Origin: Halogranum gelatinilyticum
GTDB lineage: Archaea > Halobacteriota > Halobacteria > Halobacteriales > Haloferacaceae
Assembly: GCF_900103715.1 (NCBI RefSeq)
Contig: NZ_FNHL01000001.1
Span: forward strand, 725,295-789,294
Direction: 5' to 3'
Length of the DNA stretch: 64,000 nucleotides
Part shown: positions 35,348 to 43,519 of the stretch, piece after piece
How positions within the stretch are numbered: position 1 is the first letter of the stretch
How the letters are laid out: the number at the start of each line of letters is the position of its first letter
Notes under the pieces: model-generated
The model's database searches: none
The model's input: the letters and a program-made list of their open reading frames with translations, nothing else
Told to the model about the DNA's origin: nothing
Position numbers and translations under genes: made by a program

Positions 35348-35956
35348 ATGTCAGACAGGGTCGACGAGGAGAAGCGGGCGACGCTCCGACGGTTCGCAGC
35401 CCTCGGTGCGGCGACGCCGTTCGTCGGCAGCCTTCGCGGTGACGAGCATGAGTCCACGAGCGACGCCCGCGACGCCATCGTCGGCTATCTCGCGGCGACG
35501 CCGGGCGCGCACTTCTCGAAGGTCCGCGACGACCTCAAGCTCGGGACGGGCGAGACCCAACACCATCTGAAGCGGCTACTCTCGGACGGCGTCGTCGAGT
35601 CACGTCGCGACGGCGACTACCGACGGTTCTTCCCCGCCGGTCGCTTCGGCGAGTTCGAACAGACCGCGCTCGGCTATCTCCGCCGCCGGACGCCGCGCGG
35701 GATGCTCATCGAACTGCTCCGAAATCCTGATGCGACGGGCAGCGACCTCGCGGCCGCGCTCGACGTGTCGCGGGCGACGGTGAGCAACTACGCGAAGGAC
35801 CTCGACGCCGCCGGACTGCTCTCACGCGAGGACGGCTACCGCGTCGAGTCGCCCGAGACGGTCATCACGCTCTTGCTTCGCTACGCGGACTCCTTCGGCG
35901 AGGACGCCGCGACGTTCGCCTCCGACGCCGACCGGTTCATCCGGTTCGACCCCTGA
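35348..35956 (+). CDS. Double winged-helix transcriptional regulator
   Basis: 202 aa. Two winged helix-turn-helix domains are visible. The first is at about 35-95 (AIVGYLAATPGAHFSKVRDDLKLGTGETQHHLKRLLSDGVVESRRDG), and the second at about 115-165 (MLIELLRNPDATGSDLAAALDVSRATVSNYAKDLDAAGLL). The N-terminus (ATLRRFAALGAATPFVG) resembles a Tat or membrane-anchor signal but is followed by charged residues. This type is common in haloarchaea and its targets are unknown. The T-rich GTTTTATTTCTTAAC upstream is both the probable terminator of the SPFH gene and a promoter. Confidence 0.85.
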   Translation: MSDRVDEEKRATLRRFAALGAATPFVGSLRGDEHESTSDARDAIVGYLAATPGAHFSKVRDDLKLGTGETQHHLKRLLSDGVVESRRDGDYRRFFPAGRFGEFEQTALGYLRRRTPRGMLIELLRNPDATGSDLAAALDVSRATVSNYAKDLDAAGLLSREDGYRVESPETVITLLLRYADSFGEDAATFASDADRFIRFDP

Positions 35957-36086
35957 GAGCCGTTTCGACGTTTCGTCTCCGTACTCCACACGGCGAGCGA
36001 CGCGGTCGCTCAGGGAGTCAAACCGCGAGTGAGAAGGGGAACGAGGGTGACGGCGCGGTCGGGTGGAGAACCCGCGAGTGGCCCGC

Positions 36087-36323
36087 TCAGACGCTGACCT
36101 TCCAGGTCGTGCCCGAGGAGTAGCCCCACTTCTCGACGGCGACGTCGTACTCGCCGCCGAGGATGGCGCGCATATTGGCCCCCACTTCCTTCGCGGTGAA
36201 GCCGAGGTCCTCGGCGATGAGCCGCGATTTGAAGTAGGTCTTCGTCTGTCCCTCCTCGCGGAGATACTGGAGGATGCGCTGTTGTTTGTCGGTGAGGTCG
36301 GTTCCCGCGGCAGTGGCGCTCAT
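36087..36323 (-). CDS. Small HTH-like protein (DUF7123-type)
   Basis: 78 aa. The sequence LTDKQQRILQYLREEGQTKTYFKSRLIAEDLGFTAKEVGANM has the helical pattern of a winged-helix domain. The remainder (VEKWGYSSGTTWKVSV) gives the wing strands. It resembles a conserved haloarchaeal family (DUF7123). The ATG at 36321-36323 is chosen because the upstream extension contains the promoter region. It may regulate transcription, perhaps of the divergent glycosyltransferase gene, but the target is unknown. Confidence 0.82.
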   Translation of the reverse strand: MSATAAGTDLTDKQQRILQYLREEGQTKTYFKSRLIAEDLGFTAKEVGANMRAILGGEYDVAVEKWGYSSGTTWKVSV

Positions 36324-36439
36324 ATCAGTACCAAAGAGCGTTCCGGTAATAGGGGATTTGGTACACGCGGTTAACACGCCGCTGTCGTGCGGTTTTCGCT
36401 GTCGAACGTGGGGGAAGACAGCCCCCCGGCGTCCCCGTG

Positions 36440-36496
36440 GGTACGGTTGGCTAACAGTCCGGACGAGCCGTCGGTACAGTCAGCTAACAGTCCGGA
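36440..36496 (+). repeat. Two 24-bp direct repeats, 33-bp period, upstream of glycosyltransferase gene
   Basis: GGTACGGTTGGCTAACAGTCCGGA (36440-36463; first bases GGTAC, last GCTAACAGTCCGGA) is repeated at 36473-36496, with only a few changes in the 6-nt middle. The period of 33 bp is three helical turns, which places both copies on one DNA face. They lie 75-130 bp upstream of the glycosyltransferase start and on the far side of the DUF7123-type gene, so they suit a dimeric regulator. Confidence 0.7.
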
Positions 36497-36569
36497 TAGT
36501 GTGCTGAAACAGTCTTTTCCAGCCGCTAAGACAGAAAGTTCTTACCCGTCACGACAGGATGTATCGGCA

Positions 36570-38417
36570 ATGAACAGGTCGGTCGAAGTAAGCGTCGTCC
36601 TCCCCGCTTACAACGAAGCGAACACCATCGAGGGGACCGTCCGGACGACACTGTCGACCCTCTCGTCGTTCCTCCCCGACGACAGCTACGAGGTCCTCGT
36701 TGCCGAGGACGGCTGTGACGACCGGACGCCCGAAATCGCAGACCGCATGGCCGCCGAGGACCCCCGGGTCCGACATTTCCACAGCGACGAACGACTGGGT
36801 CGCGGCGGCGCGCTCAACCGGGCGTTCGAGGCCGCCGACGGCGACGTGCTCGTCTACTTCGACACGGACCTCGCGACCGACATGAAGCATCTCGAAGAGC
36901 TGGTCGAACGGGTCCGCTCCGGCGAGTACGACGTCGCCACCGGCTCGCGCTGGATGCGCGAGAACGTGGCGAAACGGCCCGCCAAGCGCGGCGTCCCCAG
37001 CCGCTTCTACAACCTCTTCGTCCGGCTCTTCCTCCGCTCGGACCTCCGGGACCACCAGTGTGGCTTCAAGGCGTTCAGCCGCGAGGCGTTCGAGACGCTC
37101 CGTGACGACGTGAAGGACAACCACTGGTTCTGGGACACGGAGATGCTCGTCCGCGCCCAGCGCGCCGGACTCCGCGTCGCGGAGTTCCCGGTCGACTGGA
37201 CGCCGAAGGGCGACACGAAGGTCGACCTCGTCCGCGACGTCTTCGGGATGGGCAGCCAGATCATCCGGACGTGGTGGGAGCTGTCGGTCGAACCGCGCAT
37301 CGACCGGAAAGTCTCGATGGCCGTCGGCGTCCTGATGACGCTCGTCGCCATCGCTCTGATGACCGTCTACATCGACTTCGGGGAGGTGCTGCGGCAGATG
37401 GCACAGGCCGACCCGGTACTCGTCGGCGCGGCCGCCGCGGTCTACCTCCTCTCGTGGCCACTGCGCGGGACCCGCTACCGCGACATCCTCGACGAGTTGG
37501 GCTATCCGAGCAGTTGGAAGTTCCTGACTGGAGCCATCTTCATCAGCCAGACCGGCAACCTCGTCTTCCCGGCACGCCTCGGTGACGGGGTCCGCGCGTA
37601 CGTCGTGAAGGCCCGCCGTGGCGTCCCGTATCCCTCCGGCTTCGCGTCGCTCGCGGCCGAGCGGGTCTTCGACCTGCTGTCGCTCGTCGTGCTCGCGGGG
37701 AGCGTCCTCGTCGGGTTGACGCTGACCGGCGGAACCGCAGACTTGATCGCTGGAATCACGGGCAGCGGCTCCGTGGGTACCGTCGACCGGAGTACAGCCC
37801 GCATCGCGACGGCCGTCGCTGCCGTCGTCGGACTCGGAGCCATCGTCGCCGTCGGAGCCATCGTCGCCAGCGCCCGCTCGGACAGCCAGTTCATCCGCCG
37901 TGCTATCGGCCGCGTCAGCAACGACTCCTACGCCGACCTCGTCGCGGGCGTCGTCGAGCGGTTCGTGAGCGACCTCCAGCGCGCCGCAGGCACGCGCAAG
38001 GCGTTCGCGACGGTCGGGCTGTCGAGTCTCCTCATCTGGACGCTCGACGTCGCCACGGCCTTCCTCGTGCTGCTCGCACTGGGTGTCGGCTCGGGCGCGA
38101 GCGCGGTCGGGATGGTCTCGCTCGTCGCCGTCTCCTTCTTCGCGGTCAGCGTGGGCAACCTCGCGAAGGTCCTGCCGCTCTCTCCCGGCGGCATCGGTCT
38201 CTACGAGGCAGCGTTCACCGTCCTCGTCGTCGCCTTGACCCCGATTCCGGCGGCGGCGGCGCTCGGGGCGGCCTTCCTCGACCACGCGGTGAAGAACATC
38301 GTCACCGCCATCGGCGGCATCGTCTCGATGGCGTCGCTCAACGTCTCGCTGACGACCGCCGTCGAGGAGTCCGCCGACGTTCGCGAGCACGACAGCACCG
38401 AGATCGCACAGGACTGA
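36570..38417 (+). CDS. Fusion: family 2 glycosyltransferase plus UPF0104-like flippase domain
   Basis: 615 aa. Residues 1-245 are a GT2 domain of the dolichyl-phosphate sugar synthase kind: VSVVLPAYNEANTIEGTV, VLVAEDGCDD, and VYFDTDLATD with the metal-binding DxD. RDHQCGFKAFSREAFE and FWDTEMLVRAQRAG follow. Residues 255-600 are a lysylphosphatidylglycerol-synthase-TM/UPF0104 domain with about eight helices and the signature LSPGGIGLYEAAF. It probably loads a sugar on a polyprenyl phosphate lipid and may move or anchor it. The ATG at 36570 (MNRSVEVSVV) is the family start; a long upstream extension covers the direct repeats and is rejected. Confidence 0.9.
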   Translation: MNRSVEVSVVLPAYNEANTIEGTVRTTLSTLSSFLPDDSYEVLVAEDGCDDRTPEIADRMAAEDPRVRHFHSDERLGRGGALNRAFEAADGDVLVYFDTDLATDMKHLEELVERVRSGEYDVATGSRWMRENVAKRPAKRGVPSRFYNLFVRLFLRSDLRDHQCGFKAFSREAFETLRDDVKDNHWFWDTEMLVRAQRAGLRVAEFPVDWTPKGDTKVDLVRDVFGMGSQIIRTWWELSVEPRIDRKVSMAVGVLMTLVAIALMTVYIDFGEVLRQMAQADPVLVGAAAAVYLLSWPLRGTRYRDILDELGYPSSWKFLTGAIFISQTGNLVFPARLGDGVRAYVVKARRGVPYPSGFASLAAERVFDLLSLVVLAGSVLVGLTLTGGTADLIAGITGSGSVGTVDRSTARIATAVAAVVGLGAIVAVGAIVASARSDSQFIRRAIGRVSNDSYADLVAGVVERFVSDLQRAAGTRKAFATVGLSSLLIWTLDVATAFLVLLALGVGSGASAVGMVSLVAVSFFAVSVGNLAKVLPLSPGGIGLYEAAFTVLVVALTPIPAAAALGAAFLDHAVKNIVTAIGGIVSMASLNVSLTTAVEESADVREHDSTEIAQD

Positions 38418-38455
38418 CGGCGACTGTACGGCGTGCCGACAGCCCCTCGGTCACT

Positions 38456-38875
38456 TCAGTCGTCGGCCGGTGAGACGCCGCGCGCGCCGCCGCCGAAGCT
38501 CTGGGTCGTCGTCGTCGCTGCCTGCCAGGCCATGATCAGCATCGCAGCGATCAGACACAGCCCCCAGAGGAACACCGCCGGGAGGAGGATGGTGACGCCG
38601 AAGCCGACACCGACCCAGACGGAGACCGGGAGGAGCCACTGGCCGACGATGTAGAGTCCCGAGACGGCGTTTCTGAGCGTGCCGGTGAGACCGAACGCGT
38701 CGACGGCAAAGCCCATGACGACCGCGAGAATCGACAGCACGCCGAGGTGGGCGTGGCCGCCGACGAGCCACGACGGGACCGGCTGGCCCGCGGCTGCGAG
38801 GCTGTGCTGGTACATTCCGACGCCCATCATCGTCGTCAGGCCGAGAAAGCCCGAGGTCTTGAGTGCGCGAGACAT
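38456..38875 (-). CDS. Four-TM membrane protein of unknown function
   Basis: 139 aa with four hydrophobic segments: SGFLGLTTMMGVGMYQHSL, HLGVLSILAVVMGFAVDAF, VGQWLLPVSVWVGVGFGVTILL, and FLWGLCLIAAMLIMAWQA. VGGHAHLGVLS carries two His close to the membrane and could bind a metal or heme, but no family is recognised. The ATG at 38873-38875 has ATTTATATC about 27 nt upstream on the minus strand. It is convergent with the glycosyltransferase fusion gene. Confidence 0.78.
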   Translation of the reverse strand: MSRALKTSGFLGLTTMMGVGMYQHSLAAAGQPVPSWLVGGHAHLGVLSILAVVMGFAVDAFGLTGTLRNAVSGLYIVGQWLLPVSVWVGVGFGVTILLPAVFLWGLCLIAAMLIMAWQAATTTTQSFGGGARGVSPADD

Positions 38876-38950
38876 GACACCCGAATGTGATTGATTATTT
38901 GATATAAATCTGGTCCTCGGCTCACCCCGTTACCTGGACGTTCGACGGGA

Positions 38951-39463
38951 CTATCGGTCGTAGTGATCCGTCACGAACGGGCCGAACGCGCCCGCGACGG
39001 CCGCGCCGAGCGCGGTGGCGCGGTCGATGCGACCCCCGGAGAGCGCGCCCGCGGCACCCTCCTGTTTCGCGATGTCGTCAGTGCCGAGCACGTCGTCCAT
39101 CACGGGACCGAGTTCCTCGCCGGCACGGAGGCGGTCGGCGACGTGGCCGGGGAGTGCGAGACTCGGCCCCGAGCCGCGGCCGACGCGTTCGCCGTCGGTG
39201 ACGGCGGCCCACATGACGAGATAGAGGTCGTCAGTTCCTTCGAACTCCGCGACGCCGCCTTCGAGACCGACGCCGTAGTCGTAGTCGCCGGCGTCGAGCA
39301 CCGCCCGTGCGCGGTTTTCCGCGCCCGCGACGGTCTCGGCGTGGCCGGTCGGCTGTTCGCTCACGCCCGAGGCGACGGCGACGGACTCGACCGCTGCGTC
39401 GGAAAAGACCTGTTCGACCGCGCGTCGCTTGACGGGGTTGCCGCTGCCGACTCCGATGTGCAT
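38951..39463 (-). CDS. DUF84 inosine/xanthosine triphosphatase
   Basis: 170 aa. IGVGSGNPVKRRAVEQVF is the nucleotide-binding start shared by YjjX/DUF84 house-cleaning NTPases. DYDYGVGLEGGVAEF contains the catalytic acidic residues, and MDDVLGTDDIAKQEGAAGALSGGRIDR is the conserved C-terminal block. The enzyme hydrolyses non-canonical ITP/XTP (the archaeal members also act on related nucleotides) to keep them out of nucleic acids. It is 4 nt downstream of the cobalamin-binding-like gene on the same strand, so the two are translated from one mRNA. Confidence 0.92.
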   Translation of the reverse strand: MHIGVGSGNPVKRRAVEQVFSDAAVESVAVASGVSEQPTGHAETVAGAENRARAVLDAGDYDYGVGLEGGVAEFEGTDDLYLVMWAAVTDGERVGRGSGPSLALPGHVADRLRAGEELGPVMDDVLGTDDIAKQEGAAGALSGGRIDRATALGAAVAGAFGPFVTDHYDR

Positions 39464-39467
39464 AGGC

Positions 39468-40238
39468 TCACTCCGCAGCGGTGACGTTTCGGGCTGTCGG
39501 AGTCGCGTGGATGATGTCGGCGAGCCGTTCGATACCGTCGACGAGCCGGGGGCTGGGTTGGTTGAGCAGCGCGTCGTCGAGGACGTGGACCGGCGCGTCG
39601 AGGTCCCAGCCGCGACCCTCGACGCGCTCCGGGCTGACGCCGTCGCCATGGCCGCAGACGTGGAGGACGACGTGGTCGGGGTCGGCGGCGACGACCGTAG
39701 ACTCCGAAACCTCCCGCGAGCGGTCGCCCGGCTCGACGAAGGGATAGCGGCCACCCGCCGCGGCGACGGCCTCGGGGACCCAGTTTCCGGCGGCCATCGG
39801 CGGGTCGGACCACTCCTCGCAGTAGACGACGGGCCGCTCGTCCGCGGGGATGTGGTCGACCCTGTCGGCGACGCGGTCGAGTCGGCGACGACAGTCCGCG
39901 GCGAGTTGGCGTCCTGCCTCGGGGCGGCCGACCGTCGCACCGATCTCCTCGAACGACGCGAGTGCGTCGTCCAGTGTCGTCGGCGCGGTGTGGTGGACGG
40001 TGAACCCCGACTCGCGCAGGTCGTCACGGATGTCGGCCTGGAGGTCGTCACAGGTCAAGAGAAGGTCCGGGTCGAGGTCGGCTAGTCGGTCGACGTTCGG
40101 ATTGAGCCAGCCGCCGACGACGGGGCGGTCGAGATCACAGTGGGCGGTGACGCCCACGAGGCAGTCGGCCGCACCCATCGCCGAGAGGGTCGCCGTCGCG
40201 CTCGGCGCGAGCGAGACGACGCGAGGTCCGTCGGACAT
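39468..40238 (-). CDS. Cytosolic BtuF-like cobalamin-binding protein
   Basis: 256 aa with the helical-backbone metal-receptor fold: PRVVSLAPSATATLSAMGAADCLVGVT, ADLDPDLLLTCDDLQAD, PVVYCEEWSDPPMAAGNWVPE, and AADPDHVVLHVCGHG. BtuF-type proteins bind corrinoids or siderophore complexes outside the cell. This one starts at MSDGPRVVSLAPS with neither a signal peptide nor a lipobox, so it should stay in the cytoplasm. A role in intracellular corrinoid handling is inference. A GGATATTTG element sits about 27 nt upstream of the ATG in a very AT-rich promoter region. Confidence 0.82.
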   Translation of the reverse strand: MSDGPRVVSLAPSATATLSAMGAADCLVGVTAHCDLDRPVVGGWLNPNVDRLADLDPDLLLTCDDLQADIRDDLRESGFTVHHTAPTTLDDALASFEEIGATVGRPEAGRQLAADCRRRLDRVADRVDHIPADERPVVYCEEWSDPPMAAGNWVPEAVAAAGGRYPFVEPGDRSREVSESTVVAADPDHVVLHVCGHGDGVSPERVEGRGWDLDAPVHVLDDALLNQPSPRLVDGIERLADIIHATPTARNVTAAE

Positions 40239-40257
40239 GGTGGCCTGTCGGCATCGA

Positions 40258-40312
40258 ACCCGCAAATATCCACTGCTGGAATATTAGTATTTAATAGTTT
40301 GTATATAAGCGA
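40258..40312. promoter_or_regulatory. AT-rich divergent promoter region (BtuF-like gene and tfb)
   Basis: About 55 bp of strongly AT-rich DNA (GGAATATTAGTATTTAATAG and TTTGTATATAAG) stands out in this GC-rich window. It contains TATTA-GTATT-TAATA, an inverted repeat, and several possible TATA elements in both directions. The tfb promoter is probably further right, at CTTATACG (40373-40380). Dense regulation of either gene is possible. Confidence 0.5.
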
Positions 40313-40459
40313 CCCAAACAGCCGTCTGAGGCCGAATGTAGGCGATTCACTCGCACTACACCGACACATACTTATACGTTCTATCCTTGGTTCAGGTAAG
40401 GACAGCTCACGGGATTTTTACCGGCATCACGCCCCCCGAGAGTGCCTTCCGTCCCATCT

Positions 40460-41419
40460 ATGAGTGAAAAGACGCAGACCCGGACGCACGCAACGGAGCG
40501 AACGCAACCGGGTACCGAGACGCTTCGATGTCCCGAATGTGATGGTAACGTCGTTACCGACGAGGGCCACGGTGAGACAGTCTGTGCGGACTGTGGACTC
40601 GTCGTCTCCGAGGACTCCGTCGACCGCGGGCCGGAGTGGCGCGCGTTCAACTCTTCGGAGAAAGACCAGAAGTCGCGCGTCGGCGCGCCGACGACCCACA
40701 CGATGCACGACCGCGGCCTGTCGACCAACATCGACTGGCGCAACAAGGACGCCTACGGCAACTCGCTGGGCTCCAGACAACGCCAGAAGATGCAACGGCT
40801 CCGCAAGTGGAACGAACGCTTCCGCACGAGAGATTCCAAAGAACGCAACCTCAAGCAGGCACTCGGCGAGATCGACCGCATGGCGAGCGCGCTCGGCCTG
40901 CCGCAGGCCGTCCGCGAGACCGCGTCTGTCATCTACCGCCGCGCGCTCAACGAGGACCTCCTCCCCGGCCGCTCCATCGAGGGCGTCGCCACCTCGTGTG
41001 TCTACGCCGCCGCGAGGATGGCCGGTGTCCCCCGCTCGCTCGACGAGATCACGGGCGTCTCCCGCGTCGAGAAGAGCGAGGTCGCCCGGACCTACCGCTA
41101 CGTCGTCCGCGAACTCAAACTCGAAGTCCGCCCCGCCGACCCCGAGAGCTACGTCCCCCGGTTCGCCTCCTCGCTCGGCCTCTCCGAGGAGACCGAACGG
41201 CGCGCCCGCCAACTCCTGCGGAACGCCAAAGAGAAGGGCGTCCACAGCGGGAAGTCGCCGGTCGGTCTCGCCGCCGCCGCCGTCTACGCCGCTGCCCTCC
41301 TCACCAACGAGAAGACGACGCAGGCGGCCGTCAGCGACGTGGCCGACATCAGCGAGGTCACCATCCGCAACCGCTACCACGAACTGCTCGAAGCCGAGGA
41401 AGGTCTCGGCGTCGCGTAG
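40460..41419 (+). CDS. tfb: Transcription initiation factor IIB
   Basis: 319 aa. The N-terminal zinc ribbon is CPECDGNVVTDEGHGETVCADC. The B-reader/finger segment is DRGPEWRAFNSSEKDQKSRVGAPTT, followed by GLSTNIDW. Two cyclin repeats follow (about 125-215 and 220-310: SIEGVATSCVYAAARMAG, then SPVGLAAAAVYAAALL). TFB bridges TBP-TATA and RNA polymerase. Haloarchaea carry several TFBs that recognise different BREs. This one looks complete and canonical. The ATG at 40460 (MSEKTQTRTH) is preferred. The probable TATA at 40373 would give a leader of about 55 nt, unusual among its neighbours. Confidence 0.97.
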   Translation: MSEKTQTRTHATERTQPGTETLRCPECDGNVVTDEGHGETVCADCGLVVSEDSVDRGPEWRAFNSSEKDQKSRVGAPTTHTMHDRGLSTNIDWRNKDAYGNSLGSRQRQKMQRLRKWNERFRTRDSKERNLKQALGEIDRMASALGLPQAVRETASVIYRRALNEDLLPGRSIEGVATSCVYAAARMAGVPRSLDEITGVSRVEKSEVARTYRYVVRELKLEVRPADPESYVPRFASSLGLSEETERRARQLLRNAKEKGVHSGKSPVGLAAAAVYAAALLTNEKTTQAAVSDVADISEVTIRNRYHELLEAEEGLGVA

Positions 41420-41544
41420 TCGACAGAGTTCTATCACTTTCTCCGATTTTACCCGCCGACGAGTGACCACGTCCCCGGTCCGTGGCCGCGCTGGGGCTAC
41501 GCTGACCCCAAACTACAACTTCTCGCTTGGAGAACAGTTCGGAA

Positions 41545-42666
41545 GTGCACTCAACCCACGTCCTCCGAGCGAGCGACGCGGCGGACATGACGGCCGTCGC
41601 CGACCGCTCGGTCGACTTGGTCGTCACCTCCCCACCCTATCCGATGATCGAAATGTGGGACGACCTCTTCACAGAGCGTGACTCGGAGGTCCGCGAGGCC
41701 CTCGAGGCGGGCGACGGCGACGCGGCGTTCGAGCGGATGCACGCCCAACTCGACGCCGTCTGGGACGAGGTCGCCCGCGTCCTCGCACCCGGCGGCATCG
41801 CCTGCATCAACGTCGGCGACGCCGTCCGCTCGCTGGCCGGCCGCTTCCAGCAGTTTCCCAACCACGCCCGCGTCATCGACGCCTTGACCGAGCGCGGCCT
41901 CCACTCGCTGCCCGACATCCTCTGGCGCAAGCCCACCAACCGTCTGACGAAGTTCATGGGGTCGGGGATGTTGCCGCCGAGTGCCTACGTCGCGCTCGAA
42001 CACGAGTATATTCTCGTCTTCCGAAACGGCGACGCCCGCGAGTTCCCCCGCGGCGACCCCGAACGCTACGAGAGTGCCTTCTTCTGGGAGGAGCGCAACG
42101 AGTGGTTCTCGGACCTCTGGTCGTTCACCGGCACGGACCAGAGCCTCACGGCCAGTGGCCGCACGGCCGACGACGAGGGCCGCGGTCGGTCGGCGGCGTT
42201 CCCGCTGGAACTCCCGCTCAGACTGATTCGGATGTACTCGACCTACGGCGATACGGTCCTCGACCCCTTCGCGGGCACGGGAACGACGACGCTCGCGGCG
42301 ATGCACGCCGGTCGCGACTCGGTCGGCTACGAACTCGACGCCGACCTCGTCCGCGGCTTCGGCGACCGGCTGACGGACCTCCCAGCGGTCTCACAACAAC
42401 GGACGCGCGAGCGACTCGACCGCCACCGCGCCGCCATCGCCGACCGCGATACGAGTTACGAGGCGGCCCACTACGACGTGCCGGTCGTGACGAAACAGGA
42501 ACGGCAGATCCGACTCTACGGCGTCGCCGACGTCGACTCGACTGACAGCGACTCGGCTGACGACGACCCGGTCGACGGCGACGACGGAACCGTCGGCTAC
42601 CGCGTCGAGCACACGCCCATCGAGGATCTCGTCGACCTCGGAGCGGCCGTCGCCGACGACGACTGA
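41545..42666 (+). CDS. Orphan DNA methyltransferase (beta class, probable m4C, CTAG-type candidate)
   Basis: 373 aa. The catalytic motif TSPPYPMIEMWDDLF near residue 29 precedes the SAM motif VLDPFAGTGTTTLAAMHAG near residue 240, which is the beta-class order. SPPY favours N4-cytosine or N6-adenine methylation. No restriction endonuclease or specificity gene is near. Haloarchaea widely keep an orphan CTAG methyltransferase (zim), and this gene is a candidate because CTAG is very rare in the window. The GTG at 41545 is favoured because AACTACAAC lies at promoter distance; a TTG 18 nt upstream is the alternative. The C-terminal tail is acidic. Confidence 0.85.
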   Translation: MHSTHVLRASDAADMTAVADRSVDLVVTSPPYPMIEMWDDLFTERDSEVREALEAGDGDAAFERMHAQLDAVWDEVARVLAPGGIACINVGDAVRSLAGRFQQFPNHARVIDALTERGLHSLPDILWRKPTNRLTKFMGSGMLPPSAYVALEHEYILVFRNGDAREFPRGDPERYESAFFWEERNEWFSDLWSFTGTDQSLTASGRTADDEGRGRSAAFPLELPLRLIRMYSTYGDTVLDPFAGTGTTTLAAMHAGRDSVGYELDADLVRGFGDRLTDLPAVSQQRTRERLDRHRAAIADRDTSYEAAHYDVPVVTKQERQIRLYGVADVDSTDSDSADDDPVDGDDGTVGYRVEHTPIEDLVDLGAAVADDD

Positions 42667-42700
42667 CGTAGACGACGACTGACACAGACGACTGCGACAC
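42655..42700 (+). repeat. 16-bp repeats spanning the methyltransferase stop codon
   Basis: GACGACGACTGACGTA (42655-42670) and GACGACGACTGACACA (42671-42686) are followed by a degenerate third unit, GACGACTGCGACAC. The first copy contains the true TGA stop, and the second recreates it. This looks like a duplication of the gene 3' end. Confidence 0.7.
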
Positions 42701-42779
42701 GGACGGTTGACGGGCCAGAGACCACCGCGGGACCTGCACCAACGGCCACGGTTTTACCCCTCCGAGCGGTGGGTCGACT

Positions 42780-43493
42780 ATGGACTTCGATTCGTTCACG
42801 CTCGCGGCGAGCACGGCCGACCTCGCCGAGGAACCGGCCGCCCGCGAGCACGCCGATATCGTCGAGTTCCGGATGGACCTCGCGAGCGACCCGCTCGCGG
42901 CACTCGACGCCTACGACGGCGAGCTACCGCTCCTGGTGACCAACCGCGCGACGTGGGAGGGTGGGGAGGCCGCCGAACCCGACGAAGCCGGCCGGTTCGA
43001 CACCTTGGCGGCGGCCACCGAGTACGACGCCGTCGCCGCCGTTGACGTCGAACTCCGAGCACTCACCGGTGACTCCGACGCAGTGACGGATACGTCGCAC
43101 GCGACGGCCCTCCGTGACCTCGCCCGCGAGCGTGACGTGACGGTCGTCGCCTCGGTCCACGACTTCGAGGCGACCCCGCCCGCCGAGCGGCTCCGCGACC
43201 TGCTCGACACGGCCGCGAGCGAGGGCGACGTCGGCAAGCTCGCGGTGACGGCCCACGACCGCAGCGACACGCTCGCGCTCCTCTCGGCGACCCACGAGGC
43301 GACGGCAGCGGGCGAGCGCGTGGCGACGATGGCGATGGGCGAGGCGGGCCGTCACACCCGCGCGGTCGCGCCGGTCTACGGCTCGAAACTCGGCTACGCG
43401 CCGGTCGACCCCGAGAACGCGACCGCACCGGGGCAGTACGACCTGGCGACGCTCGCGGGGCTCGTGGCCGCGCTCGACGCACCCGAGAGTTAA
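42780..43493 (+). CDS. aroD: 3-dehydroquinate dehydratase, type I
   Basis: 237 aa. The Schiff-base lysine is Lys153 (DVGKLAVTA), the catalytic His is His127 (ASVHDFEAT), and EFRMDLASD holds the substrate-binding Arg. [26 protein letters not shown] is the C-terminal lid region with GQYD near the end. It dehydrates 3-dehydroquinate to 3-dehydroshikimate. The enzymes that supply its substrate by the archaeal route are encoded on the other strand just downstream (DHQ synthase II and aroA'). A GGTTTTACC element about 27 nt upstream suits a leaderless ATG at 42780. Confidence 0.95.
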   Translation: MDFDSFTLAASTADLAEEPAAREHADIVEFRMDLASDPLAALDAYDGELPLLVTNRATWEGGEAAEPDEAGRFDTLAAATEYDAVAAVDVELRALTGDSDAVTDTSHATALRDLARERDVTVVASVHDFEATPPAERLRDLLDTAASEGDVGKLAVTAHDRSDTLALLSATHEATAAGERVATMAMGEAGRHTRAVAPVYGSKLGYAPVDPENATAPGQYDLATLAGLVAALDAPES

Positions 43494-43519
43494 AGCCTCG
43501 CGGCTCAGACGTTGTGGGC

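Noticed and set aside
36387-36569. 61-residue N-terminal extension of the GT2-flippase fusion
   Set aside because: It covers the direct repeats, is rich in Ser/Pro without conservation, and the GT2 domain starts right after the ATG at 36570.
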